Source: JAEZHK01 sp040768845
GTDB taxonomy: Bacteria > Bacillota > Clostridia > Christensenellales > Aristaeellaceae
Reading direction: 5' to 3'
DNA: 64,000 nt
Assembly (NCBI GenBank): GCA_040768845.1
Contig: JAXGME010000005.1
Location: forward strand, 124,001-188,000
The number at the start of each line of letters is the position of its first letter. Within the stretch, counting starts at the first letter, position 1. Positions 17,334 through 24,847 of this stretch are shown here, piece after piece. Under the pieces are notes generated by a model that was given only the letters and a program-made list of their open reading frames with translations, made no database searches and was not told the origin of the DNA. A program made the position numbers and the translations under genes.

Positions 17334-17377
17334 GTAATCGTTTACATCAATCTACCACGAAACTTGCGAACTGTCAA
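17334..17377 (-). promoter_or_regulatory. Promoter and LacI operator of the sugar operon
   Basis: On the minus strand TTGACA (17377-17372), a 17-nt spacer, TAGATT (17354-17349). The near-perfect palindrome GTAATCGTTTAC (17334-17345), with the central CG typical of LacI-family operators, covers the likely transcription start. Repression by the first gene of the operon is the simplest reading. Confidence 0.75.
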
Positions 17378-17497
17378 TGCATGATTTGGATGTTCAGACT
17401 GAAATATGAAGTTCGTTGGCTGATTTTTTTGAAACGCGCGGGGTGCCGCAGCCGGAGGACCCCGGTTTCCGCCAGGAGGTTAAGTTGTCGTGAACCG

Positions 17498-17526
17498 TTG
17501 ATTTTTGGGCCGCGGCTTTCTATAAT
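17498..17526 (+). promoter_or_regulatory. Promoter of the zinc-uptake operon
   Basis: TTGATT (17498-17503), 17-nt spacer, TATAAT (17521-17526). Just downstream, 17538-17552 (TGCGAATCATGAGCA) is an imperfect inverted repeat that could be a Zur box, though it fits the classical Bacillus Zur box poorly. The remaining bases back to 17378 hold nothing I can identify. Confidence 0.7.
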
Positions 17527-17602
17527 AGAACTGCAAATGCGAATCATGAGCAATAACCCCGCGGGGCGCGGGGTGCGCGCGGAGAGCGACGGGGGTGGAT
17601 GC

Positions 17603-18517
17603 ATGAAATTTTGGAGGATGCGCCTTTTGACGGGGCTTCTGGCCGCGATGCTGGCGCTGGGCGCGCTGGCCGGCTGCGCCGAGGAGAAGCCGGGGCTTGA
17701 CGTGGTGGCCAGCTTCTACCCGATGGCGGATTTTGCGGAGAAGATCGGCGGCGACCAGGTGAACGTGACGACGATGGTGCCCTCGGGCGCGGAGCCCCAC
17801 GACTGGGAGCCTTCGCCTTCGGACATCGTGACGCTGACCCGGGCGGACGTATTCGTCTACAATGGCGCGGGGATGGAGCACTGGGCGGAGGACGTGCTGA
17901 ATTCGTTGAACCGGCCCGACCTGATCCGCGCGGAGGCCTCCCGCGGCGTGACGCTGCTGGAAGGCCACGGGGACGGGGCGGAGGGCGGCGCTCACGCCGG
18001 GGACCCCCACGTGTGGCTGGATCCGATGAACGCCAAGACCGAGATGGCCAACATTCGGGACGCCTTCGTCGGGGCCGATCCCGAGGGCGAGGCCGTCTAC
18101 GACGCCAACTATGAAAAGTACGCCGCGGCGCTGGACGCGCTGGACGCGGAGTACCGTGCCCAGCTGGGCGGGCTTGAAAACCGGGATGTGGTGGTGGCCC
18201 ACGCGGCCTTCGGCTACCTGTGCCACGCCTACAACCTGAACCAGGTGGCCATCGAGGGGCTGATGCCCGACTCCGAGCCGGATCCCGCCCGGGTGGCCGG
18301 GATCATCGACTTTGCAAAGGAGCACGCCGTCAGGGTCATCTTCTTTGAGGAACTGGTCAGCCCGAAGGTGGCCCAGTCCATCGCGGCCCAGGCGGGCGCC
18401 TCCACGGACGTGCTCAGCCCCATCGAGGGCCTTTCGGACGAAGAAGCCGCAGCCGGGGGCGACTACTTTTCGGTGATGCGGAAAAATCTCAAGGCGCTGG
18501 TCGCGGCGCTGGAATAG
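17603..18517 (+). CDS. znuA: Zinc ABC transporter substrate-binding lipoprotein
   Basis: Cluster A-I metal-binding protein. The 304-residue precursor has a lipoprotein signal peptide ending LAGC (Cys25). Expected metal ligands are His in GAEPHDWEPSP, His in GDPHVWLDP, His in VVAHAAFGYL and an acidic residue near the C-terminus. The loop between the first two contains EGHGDGAEGGAHAGD, a short His-containing region as in zinc rather than manganese binders. Start chosen at ATG 17603. It is the first gene of znuACB-fur. Unlike the sugar-binding proteins in this window, it is a lipoprotein. Confidence 0.9.
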   Translation: MKFWRMRLLTGLLAAMLALGALAGCAEEKPGLDVVASFYPMADFAEKIGGDQVNVTTMVPSGAEPHDWEPSPSDIVTLTRADVFVYNGAGMEHWAEDVLNSLNRPDLIRAEASRGVTLLEGHGDGAEGGAHAGDPHVWLDPMNAKTEMANIRDAFVGADPEGEAVYDANYEKYAAALDALDAEYRAQLGGLENRDVVVAHAAFGYLCHAYNLNQVAIEGLMPDSEPDPARVAGIIDFAKEHAVRVIFFEELVSPKVAQSIAAQAGASTDVLSPIEGLSDEEAAAGGDYFSVMRKNLKALVAALE

Positions 18518-18524
18518 GGGAAGC

Positions 18525-19274
18525 ATGGAAACGGTCATCGAGGCGGAGAACCTGGGGTTCTCCTATGGCGGGGAAAAGGTGTTCTCCGGCGTGAACTTTG
18601 CGGTGCGCGGGGGCGACTTCGTGGCGCTGATCGGCTCAAACGGCGCGGGCAAGTCCACGCTGATGCGGCTCCTCCTGGGCGAACTGACGCCCGGGGAGGG
18701 CCGCGTGCGGCTGTTTGGGCAGGATGTGTCCGCCTTTCGGCAATGGCCCCGGATCGGCTACGTGCCGCAGAACGCGGCCCGGGCGGGGCAGGACTTTCCC
18801 GCGTCGGTGCGGGAGATCGTGGAAGCCAACCTCTACGCGGAGGCGGGCCTCTTCCGCCGGCCGGGGCGCGCGCTCCGGGCGCGGGCGGCCGAGGCGCTCC
18901 GGCAGGTGGACATGGCGGGCTTTGAAAAGCGCGCCATCGGCGAGCTGTCCGGCGGGCAGCAGCAGCGGGTGATGCTGGCGCGGGTGCTGGCCGGCCATCC
19001 GGAGGCGATGCTGCTGGACGAGCCCACCAGCGGCGTGGATTCCCCCACGGTGGAGGCGCTCTACGCGCTTCTGACCCGGCTCAACCGCGAAGGGCTCACC
19101 ATCCTGATGGTGACCCACGACGTGGCCCGCGCTTCCCAGATCGCGTCCCGGGTGCTTTGTCTGGAGGAGGGCTCCCTGGTGGAGCTGCCGCCCCAGCAGG
19201 TGAAGGAGGAGCTCCGGCACCGGCACAAGCATCCTCAGGGAGAGGAGGGCGCCCATGGACATCTTGCAGTATGA
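18525..19274 (+). CDS. znuC: Zinc ABC transporter ATPase
   Basis: A 249-residue ABC ATPase with Walker A GSNGAGKST, signature LSGGQQQRVMLARVL and Walker B/D loop LLDEPTSGVD. The C-terminal tail ends in a His-rich stretch (RHRHKHPQGEEGAHGH) that could sense or buffer metal. It starts 7 bases after znuA and overlaps znuB by 20 bp. Confidence 0.93.
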   Translation: METVIEAENLGFSYGGEKVFSGVNFAVRGGDFVALIGSNGAGKSTLMRLLLGELTPGEGRVRLFGQDVSAFRQWPRIGYVPQNAARAGQDFPASVREIVEANLYAEAGLFRRPGRALRARAAEALRQVDMAGFEKRAIGELSGGQQQRVMLARVLAGHPEAMLLDEPTSGVDSPTVEALYALLTRLNREGLTILMVTHDVARASQIASRVLCLEEGSLVELPPQQVKEELRHRHKHPQGEEGAHGHLAV

Positions 19275-20067
19275 CTTCATGCGCCGGGCGTTTGTGGTGG
19301 GGCTGCTCCTGTCGGTGATCGTGCCCTGCGTGGGCGTGGTGGTGGTGCTCAAGCGGCTCTCGATGATCGGCGACGCCCTGTCCCACACGTCGCTGGCGGG
19401 GGTGGCGGCGGGGCTTCTGATGGGGGTGAACCCCGTTCTGGGCGCGGTGGTGATGACCACGGCGGCGGCGCTCTCCATCGAGTTCATCCGAAGGAAGATG
19501 CCCCGCTACCAGGAGATGTCCATCGCCATCATCATGTCGGCGGGCATCGGCCTTGCGGGCGTACTGTCCGGGTTTGTGTCGGGCGGCGCCAACTTCAACA
19601 GCTTCCTGTTCGGCTCCATCGTGGCCATTGACAACTTCGAGCTGTGGATGGTGGTGGGCATCAGCTGCCTGGTGATGGCCTGTTTTCTGATCTTCTACCG
19701 CGAGCTGTTCTTCATTGCCCTGGATGAGCGCGCCGCCCGCCTTTCGGGGGTGCCGGTGGGCGCGGTCAACTTCGCCTTCACGATTCTGACGGCGGTCACC
19801 GTGTCGGTGGCGGCGAGGACGGTGGGCGCCCTCATCGTATCATCGATGATGGTGGTGCCGGTGGCCTGCGCGATGCGCTTTGCCCGGAGCTACCGCCAGA
19901 CGGTGATCTATTCCGTGGGCTTCGCGGTGGTGTTCATGATCGTGGGCCTCTTCGCCGCCTTCTACCTGGGGCTTCGCCCCGGCGGCGCGGTGGTGCTGAC
20001 GGGGATCGTGTGCCTGGTGGCGCTGATGCTGGCGGGCGGCCGCCGCGCCGCGGCGGCGGGGAGGTGA
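19255..20067 (+). CDS. znuB: Zinc ABC transporter permease
   Basis: ABC-3 family permease of 270 residues with about 8 transmembrane helices, starting inside the end of znuC. The conserved IGDALSHTSLAGVAAG segment and the EFIRRKMPRYQEMSIAI loop match ZnuB/MntB proteins. It forms the membrane channel for znuC and znuA. Confidence 0.93.
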   Translation: MDILQYDFMRRAFVVGLLLSVIVPCVGVVVVLKRLSMIGDALSHTSLAGVAAGLLMGVNPVLGAVVMTTAAALSIEFIRRKMPRYQEMSIAIIMSAGIGLAGVLSGFVSGGANFNSFLFGSIVAIDNFELWMVVGISCLVMACFLIFYRELFFIALDERAARLSGVPVGAVNFAFTILTAVTVSVAARTVGALIVSSMMVVPVACAMRFARSYRQTVIYSVGFAVVFMIVGLFAAFYLGLRPGGAVVLTGIVCLVALMLAGGRRAAAAGR

Positions 20068-20072
20068 CGAGT

Positions 20073-20486
20073 ATGGCGGATTTTGAATGGCCCCGCGGCC
20101 TCAAGCGCACCCGGCAGCGCGAGCGGGTGCTGGAGGCGCTGATGGATTCCCAGACGCCGATGAGCGCCATGGACATCGCGCTGAAGATCGAGCGCGACGG
20201 CGGCGGCGCGTGGCTCTCCACCGTGTACCGCGCGCTGGAAAGCTTTGTGGAAAAGGGCGTGGTGGTGAAGATCGACATCTCCGGCAGCGATGTGGCGCTG
20301 TACGAGCCGCGCCGCCCCGGCCACAAGCACTACGCCGTGTGCGTGGACTGCCACCGCATCATCCCCATGAGCTCCTGCCCCGTGGGCCATTTTCAGCCGG
20401 ACCTTCCGGAGGACGGCTTCACCGTCACCGGCCACAACCTGGAAATCTTCGGCCACTGCAGAAACTGCCAGAAGCGCGGAAAATAG
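20073..20486 (+). CDS. zur: Fur-family metal regulator, probably Zur
   Basis: 137 residues with the Fur winged helix (TRQRERVLEALM, then STVYRALESF) and two structural-zinc CxxC motifs (CVDC and CRNC). The HKHYAVCVDCH segment supplies regulatory-site ligands. Its place directly after znuB (5-base gap, RBS GGGGAGGTGA) argues for zinc sensing and feedback on this operon. Fur or PerR function cannot be excluded from sequence alone. Confidence 0.85.
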   Translation: MADFEWPRGLKRTRQRERVLEALMDSQTPMSAMDIALKIERDGGGAWLSTVYRALESFVEKGVVVKIDISGSDVALYEPRRPGHKHYAVCVDCHRIIPMSSCPVGHFQPDLPEDGFTVTGHNLEIFGHCRNCQKRGK

Positions 20487-20519
20487 CCGCGCCCCGGGCG
20501 GCGGAAGCAGGACTGTTAA

Positions 20520-21446
20520 ATGAAAGAACACGCGGATGAAGGGCGGGATCGGATGGGCGGACCAAAGCGGGTTGTGGCGATCCACGACATCTCCTGCCTC
20601 GGAAAGTGCTCGCTGACGGTGGCGCTGCCGGTGATCTCCGCCATGGGGATTGAGGTCTGCCCGATTCCGACGGCGATCCTGTCCACCCATACGGGCTTTC
20701 CGGGCGCAACCTACCGCGACCTGACGGACGACATCCTGCCCGTCGCGCGCCACTGGCAGGCACTGGGCGCGGGCTGCGACGCCGTCTACACCGGCTATAT
20801 GGGCTCCCTGCGGCAGATCGACCGGGTGCTGGAGGCGATCGGCACGCTGAAATCGCCGGGCACGCGGGTGGTGGTGGACCCGGTGATGGCCGACGACGGC
20901 CGCCTCTACGCGCGCATCCCGCCGGACTTTCCGGCGGGCATGCGAAAGCTCGCCGCGGCGGCGGACCTGATCCTCCCCAACCGGACGGAGGCGGCGCTGT
21001 TGCTGGACGAGCCCTTTGAGGACGGCCCCTGTGACATGGACCGCCTTTTTGCGCTCCTTGCGCGGCTGGCCGCGCTGGGGCCCCGGATGGTGGTGCTGAC
21101 CGGCGTGTGGTTTGACGGGGACGCGCTGGGCGCGGCCTATTTCGACGCGGCCTCCGGCCGCGCGGGCGTCCGGCTGGCCGCCCGGGTGGAGGGGCGCTAT
21201 CACGGCACGGGGGACCTCTTCGCCAGCGTCCTCACCGGCGCGCTGACGGCCGGCGCCGGCCTTGCGCGCGCGGTGGACCTCGCGACGGACTTCACCGCCC
21301 GGGCCATCCGCCGCACCCGCGACGCGGGCACGGACCCCCGCTTCGGCGTGGCCTTCGAGGCGGAGCTGCCCGCGCTGGCCCGGGCGCTGGAAGCGCAGCT
21401 TCAGCGCACCTCGATGCCGGAGAGCGCCTCCCCGATGGACCCCTGA
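20520..21446 (+). CDS. pdxY: Pyridoxal/pyridoxamine kinase
   Basis: PfkB-fold vitamin B6 kinase of 308 residues that makes pyridoxal 5'-phosphate. Motifs: VVAIHDISCLGKCSLT at the substrate end, TGYMGS, VVVDPVMADDG, and the anion-hole region YHGTGDLFASVL near residue 230, which holds the catalytic aspartate. Start at ATG 20520 or 20553; both have weak upstream sites. Its last 46 bases overlap the end of the sirtuin gene on the other strand. Confidence 0.88.
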   Translation: MKEHADEGRDRMGGPKRVVAIHDISCLGKCSLTVALPVISAMGIEVCPIPTAILSTHTGFPGATYRDLTDDILPVARHWQALGAGCDAVYTGYMGSLRQIDRVLEAIGTLKSPGTRVVVDPVMADDGRLYARIPPDFPAGMRKLAAAADLILPNRTEAALLLDEPFEDGPCDMDRLFALLARLAALGPRMVVLTGVWFDGDALGAAYFDAASGRAGVRLAARVEGRYHGTGDLFASVLTGALTAGAGLARAVDLATDFTARAIRRTRDAGTDPRFGVAFEAELPALARALEAQLQRTSMPESASPMDP

Positions 21447-22120
21447 ATGAACAGGTCCGCCCGCTGGCTGCCGATGGGCGTGCGGTTGATCACCGCCAGG
21501 CGCCGGCCGCGGAAGTCGTCCACCAGCCCCGCCGCCGGGTAGACCACGAGGGACGTGCCGCCGATGATCAGAAGATCCGCCGCGCGGATGGCGGCGATCG
21601 CCCGCTCAATCACCTCCGGGTCCAGGCCCTCTCCGTAGAGCACCACGTCCGGCTTCACCGCGCCGCCGCAGGGGCACGCGGGCGCGCCGGGCGCGTTTTT
21701 TATGTAGGCGGCGTCAAAGGCGCGCCCGCACTTCAGGCAGTGGTTGCGGTGGACGCTGCCATGCAGCTCGATCACGTTTTTGGAGCCCGCCGCCTGGTGC
21801 AATCCGTCGATGTTCTGGGTGATGACCGCCCGGAGCTTGCCCGCCGCCTCCATCTCCGCCAGCTTCCGGTGGGCGGCGTTGGGCCGGGCCGACAGCGCCA
21901 GCACCCGGTCGCGGTAAAACCGGAAGAACTCCGCCCGGTGGCTGAAGAAATAGCTCCGGCTCAGGATCTCCTCCGGCGGGTCGTCGTACTTCTGGCTGTA
22001 CAGCCCGTCCGCGCTGCGAAAGTCCGGAATGCCGCTCTCGGTGGATACGCCTGCGCCGCCGAAGAACGCAATGTTGTCGGCCTGGTCGACGTAGTCCTGC
22101 AAACGCGCGATGCCCTCCAT
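21401..22120 (-). CDS. cobB: NAD-dependent protein deacylase (sirtuin)
   Basis: Removes acyl groups from lysine using NAD+. 239 residues with the Rossmann motif GGAGVSTESGIPDFRS, catalytic ITQNIDGLHQAAG and His in ELHGSVH, and a zinc ribbon with two cysteine pairs (CLKCG and CPCGG). Start taken at ATG 22120, preceded by GGAGGCGG; an ATG at 22153 lies only a few bases past a TATAAT box, so it is unlikely. The 3' ends of this gene and pdxY overlap by 46 bp with no terminator between them. Confidence 0.9.
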   Translation of the reverse strand: MEGIARLQDYVDQADNIAFFGGAGVSTESGIPDFRSADGLYSQKYDDPPEEILSRSYFFSHRAEFFRFYRDRVLALSARPNAAHRKLAEMEAAGKLRAVITQNIDGLHQAAGSKNVIELHGSVHRNHCLKCGRAFDAAYIKNAPGAPACPCGGAVKPDVVLYGEGLDPEVIERAIAAIRAADLLIIGGTSLVVYPAAGLVDDFRGRRLAVINRTPIGSQRADLFIQGSIGEALSGIEVR

Positions 22121-22157
22121 GCCGCCCGCCTCCGCTGCCTTATGAAATGCCATACTG

Positions 22158-22186
22158 ATTATACCACATCCGCCCGCGCTGGAAAA
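22158..22186 (-). promoter_or_regulatory. Possible promoter of the sirtuin gene
   Basis: TATAAT on the minus strand (22163-22158) with a 17-nt spacer and a poor -35 (TTTTCC). Confidence 0.4.
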
Positions 22187-22247
22187 TCATCCCGAAGGCC
22201 GGCGCGTGGAACAGGACGTAGAGCGTGAGGCAATTGAAAAGCTACTA

Positions 22248-22271
22248 GGGTGCGGACAGGCCCCCGCACCC
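22248..22271 (-). terminator. Terminator-like hairpin after the ROK gene
   Basis: 8-bp stem GGGTGCGG/CCGCACCC, 26 bases after the ROK stop, followed on the minus strand by TAGTAGCTTTTC. The tail is only moderately T-rich. Confidence 0.55.
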
Positions 22272-22296
22272 ACGCGCGGGACGCGGCGGCGGGGGT

Positions 22297-23433
22297 CTAA
22301 ATGCTGTGGATGAATTCGTCGATGAAGAACAGCGCGCCGCCCACGGCCGAGGCGTTGAGTGGATAAAAGCAGCTTTTCAGGTAATCGGCGCTGGAGTTGT
22401 CGAAGCTGTCGATCGCCTTGACCCGCTCCCGGAGCGCGTCGATGTACAGATTGACGTACTGCCCCATGCCCCCGCCCAGTACGATGTCACAGTCAAAGCA
22501 CATCCGGATGTTGTGGACAAAGGCGGACAGGTACCACAAAAACTGGTCGAAGGCCGCCTCGCAGACGGGGTCCTTCTCCGACAGCTTCTGAAAGAACAGC
22601 TGAAGGTCTTCCCCGGTGTTGGCGGACAGCACGTCCGGCGAGCAGTAGCAGTTCGCGCAGCCCCTCTGGCCGCAATGGCACAATATGCCCCGCGGCTCCA
22701 AAATCATGTGGCCGAACTCACCGCCCCGGCAGTTGTCGCCCTCCACGATCTGGTTGTTTTCGATCAGCGCGCCGCCGATCGAGTGGCTCAGCGACAGGTA
22801 GATCAGCCGCTTGGCGCCGCGGCGCGCGTACAGCTCTGAAAACCCGCCGGCGTTGGCGTCGTTGTACAGGCGATAGGGCAGGCCAATCTGCCGCCCGATC
22901 AGCGTGTGGAAGTTGACGGCGCCGCCCAGCAGCTTGGCGGTCTCCACGATGGTGCCGTTGCCGCTGATGATGGCGGGCAGCGTAATGCCGAGGCCGAGGA
23001 TCGCCGCCTCGTTCAGGCGGTTTTCCTTGATAAAGCGGTTTACCCGCGTGCCCAGGTGCTCGTAGTCCTCCGGCAAATCGGTAAAGACGTACTGCTCGTT
23101 CAGGCTGTGCAGCACGTGACCGCACAGATCGACGGCCACAAGGGAGATGTGGTGCTGGGTAATGTCCAGCCCCAGGGCAATTTTGGAAACCGGGTTGATG
23201 GAAATGGCCTTCGCCTTGCGGCCTACGGCGGCGGAGTTTACCGTGCCGCTCTCCTGGATGAGGCCTGCCTCAAACAGGTGGTCAAGGTATTGATTGACCG
23301 TGGGCAGGCTGAGCCGCAGCGCGCCGGCGATGGACTGGCGGCTGATCTTCCCCTTGTTCATGATGAGACGGAAAATCCGGTTTCGGTTGGGCTGCTTGGT
23401 CGCAAAAACCTTTTTGGCCGCTGTCATTCTCAT
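22297..23433 (-). CDS. ROK-family transcriptional regulator
   Basis: A 378-residue NagC/XylR-type repressor. The N-terminal winged helix-turn-helix (GKISRQSIAGALRLSLPTVN) is joined to a ROK sugar-kinase-like domain with GLDITQHHISLVAVDL and the zinc motif CHCGQRGCANCYC. The residues after the DNA-binding region keep the sugar-binding ExGH pattern (GGEFGHMILE). It is divergent from the polyol dehydrogenase and sugar transporter genes and very likely controls them. Start at ATG 23433 after AGGGTGA. Confidence 0.9.
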   Translation of the reverse strand: MRMTAAKKVFATKQPNRNRIFRLIMNKGKISRQSIAGALRLSLPTVNQYLDHLFEAGLIQESGTVNSAAVGRKAKAISINPVSKIALGLDITQHHISLVAVDLCGHVLHSLNEQYVFTDLPEDYEHLGTRVNRFIKENRLNEAAILGLGITLPAIISGNGTIVETAKLLGGAVNFHTLIGRQIGLPYRLYNDANAGGFSELYARRGAKRLIYLSLSHSIGGALIENNQIVEGDNCRGGEFGHMILEPRGILCHCGQRGCANCYCSPDVLSANTGEDLQLFFQKLSEKDPVCEAAFDQFLWYLSAFVHNIRMCFDCDIVLGGGMGQYVNLYIDALRERVKAIDSFDNSSADYLKSCFYPLNASAVGGALFFIDEFIHSI

Positions 23434-23477
23434 GCTGTTTCACCCTGTAAGCCATTCATTCCACCAATACACTTTGT

Positions 23478-23506
23478 ATTATAGCGGATTACGCGTAGAA
23501 AAACAA
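23478..23506 (-). promoter_or_regulatory. Promoter of the ROK regulator
   Basis: Minus strand: TTGTTT (23506-23501), 17-nt spacer, TATAAT (23483-23478). Confidence 0.7.
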
Positions 23507-23509
23507 GGA

Positions 23510-23526
23510 GCATTTTTGCAAAATGC
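23510..23526. promoter_or_regulatory. Palindromic operator candidate
   Basis: GCATTTTTGCAAAATGC, perfect 7-bp arms around TGC, immediately upstream of the ROK -35 in the 336-bp divergent region. AT-rich arms of this kind suit ROK regulators. The rest of this region holds only the two promoters. Confidence 0.5.
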
Positions 23527-23650
23527 GCAGGATATTAATGTAGTTAAAATCATAAAAAGGCGCGGGGCGAGCGATATCTTCACGATGCGCCCGAAAGATA
23601 TGGGCTAAATGCTCATATTATAGAGAGTTTTTTTGTGAAAATAATGCGTA

Positions 23651-23679
23651 TTGACAAGTAAGCGGCGCGTTCCTATAAT
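23651..23679 (+). promoter_or_regulatory. Consensus promoter of the polyol operon
   Basis: Exact TTGACA (23651-23656), 17-nt spacer, exact TATAAT (23674-23679). Such a strong promoter implies tight control by a repressor; a leader of about 85 bases follows. Confidence 0.88.
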
Positions 23680-23769
23680 TGATTATATAAAGTGGTTTTA
23701 CAAAATAAGTTTTCCGATATTGGCAAATTGGCCAAGTTGTGAAGCGTTATGACAAAGGAGAAGAAATAC

Positions 23770-24804
23770 ATGAAAGCGGCATACCTGATGGGCGCGATGC
23801 ACATGGAAGTTCGAGACGAAGCGCTGCGGCCCCATGCGGAGCCCGGGAAAGCGGTCGTCAAGCTGGAATACTGCGGCGTGTGCGGTTCGGACGTACACTT
23901 TTACAAGGATGGCGGCTGCGGCGACATCAAGTCGCCCGACCGGTTTATCCTCGGGCACGAGGTCGCGGGGGTTGTGGTGGAGGTTGCGGAGGATGTGAAG
24001 GACCTGAAGCCGGGCGACCGCGTGGCGCTGGAGCCGGGGTATCCCTGCGGCAAGTGCCGCCTTTGCAGAACCGGGCACTACAATTTGTGCACCAGCGTCC
24101 GCTTTTTTGCGGACCCGCCGACCAACGGCGCGCTGCAGGAGTACGTGGTGCACCCGGCGGACATGTGCTTTAAGCTTCCGGACAACGTGTCTTCCATGGA
24201 GGGCGCGCTGGTGGAACCGCTGGCGGTGGGCCTTTACGCTACCCAGCAGGGCGGCGTATCGCTGGGCGACGGGATTATCGTTCTGGGCTGCGGCTGCATC
24301 GGCCTGGTGACGCTGATGGCGGCGAAGGCCCGCGGCGCGTCAAAGATTGTGGCGGTCGATCTGTACCCGAAGCGCCTGGAGGTGGCCCGGCGGCTGGGCG
24401 CGACCGAAGTCATCGACGCGTCCTCCGAGGATGTCGAGGCGCGCGTCAAGGCGCTGTTTGACGGCGACGGCGCGGACATCGTGCTGGAAACCGCGGGCTC
24501 CCCGCATACCATCGCCCAGACGCCCTTCCTGACCCGCCGCGGCGGCACCATCGTGCTGGTGGGCATGAGCCCGGAGGCGACCGTGGCGTTCAACTTTCAG
24601 CAGATTATGATGAAGGAACTGGAGATTCAGTCGGTGTTCCGCTACCGGAACCTCTACCCCAAGGCGATTGCGGCGATCTCCAGCGGCGCCATCGACGTCC
24701 GACAGATCGTCAGCGACGAATTCACCTTCGACGAGAGCGATCTGGCCTTCCGCACCTCCGTGGAAAAGGCGGCCGATATGGTGAAGGCGGTCATCAAGTT
24801 TTAG
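23770..24804 (+). CDS. Zinc-dependent polyol (sorbitol/xylitol-type) dehydrogenase
   Basis: Medium-chain dehydrogenase of 344 residues. The catalytic-zinc cysteine lies in CGVCGSDVHFY with GHEVAG after it, and a structural-zinc four-cysteine lobe is present (CGKCRLCRTGHYNLC). The NAD-binding motif is VLGCGCIGLVT. The sequence pattern is that of sorbitol, xylitol or threonine dehydrogenases. Start at ATG 23770, 9 bases after AAGGAG; the upstream ATG at 23749 overlaps that site. First gene of an operon with a ribose-type ABC transporter and transketolase, so a polyol-to-ketose step is likely. Confidence 0.88.
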   Translation: MKAAYLMGAMHMEVRDEALRPHAEPGKAVVKLEYCGVCGSDVHFYKDGGCGDIKSPDRFILGHEVAGVVVEVAEDVKDLKPGDRVALEPGYPCGKCRLCRTGHYNLCTSVRFFADPPTNGALQEYVVHPADMCFKLPDNVSSMEGALVEPLAVGLYATQQGGVSLGDGIIVLGCGCIGLVTLMAAKARGASKIVAVDLYPKRLEVARRLGATEVIDASSEDVEARVKALFDGDGADIVLETAGSPHTIAQTPFLTRRGGTIVLVGMSPEATVAFNFQQIMMKELEIQSVFRYRNLYPKAIAAISSGAIDVRQIVSDEFTFDESDLAFRTSVEKAADMVKAVIKF

Positions 24805-24847
24805 TCTGTCCCGGCATGAGCGACGAAAGGAGAGTGCGGGAGGTAAG

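Noticed and set aside
17538..17552. Zur box as a confident call
   Set aside because: The inverted repeat has only 5 of 7 paired positions and does not match the classical TAAATCGTAAT-type Zur box, so it is only mentioned under the promoter.
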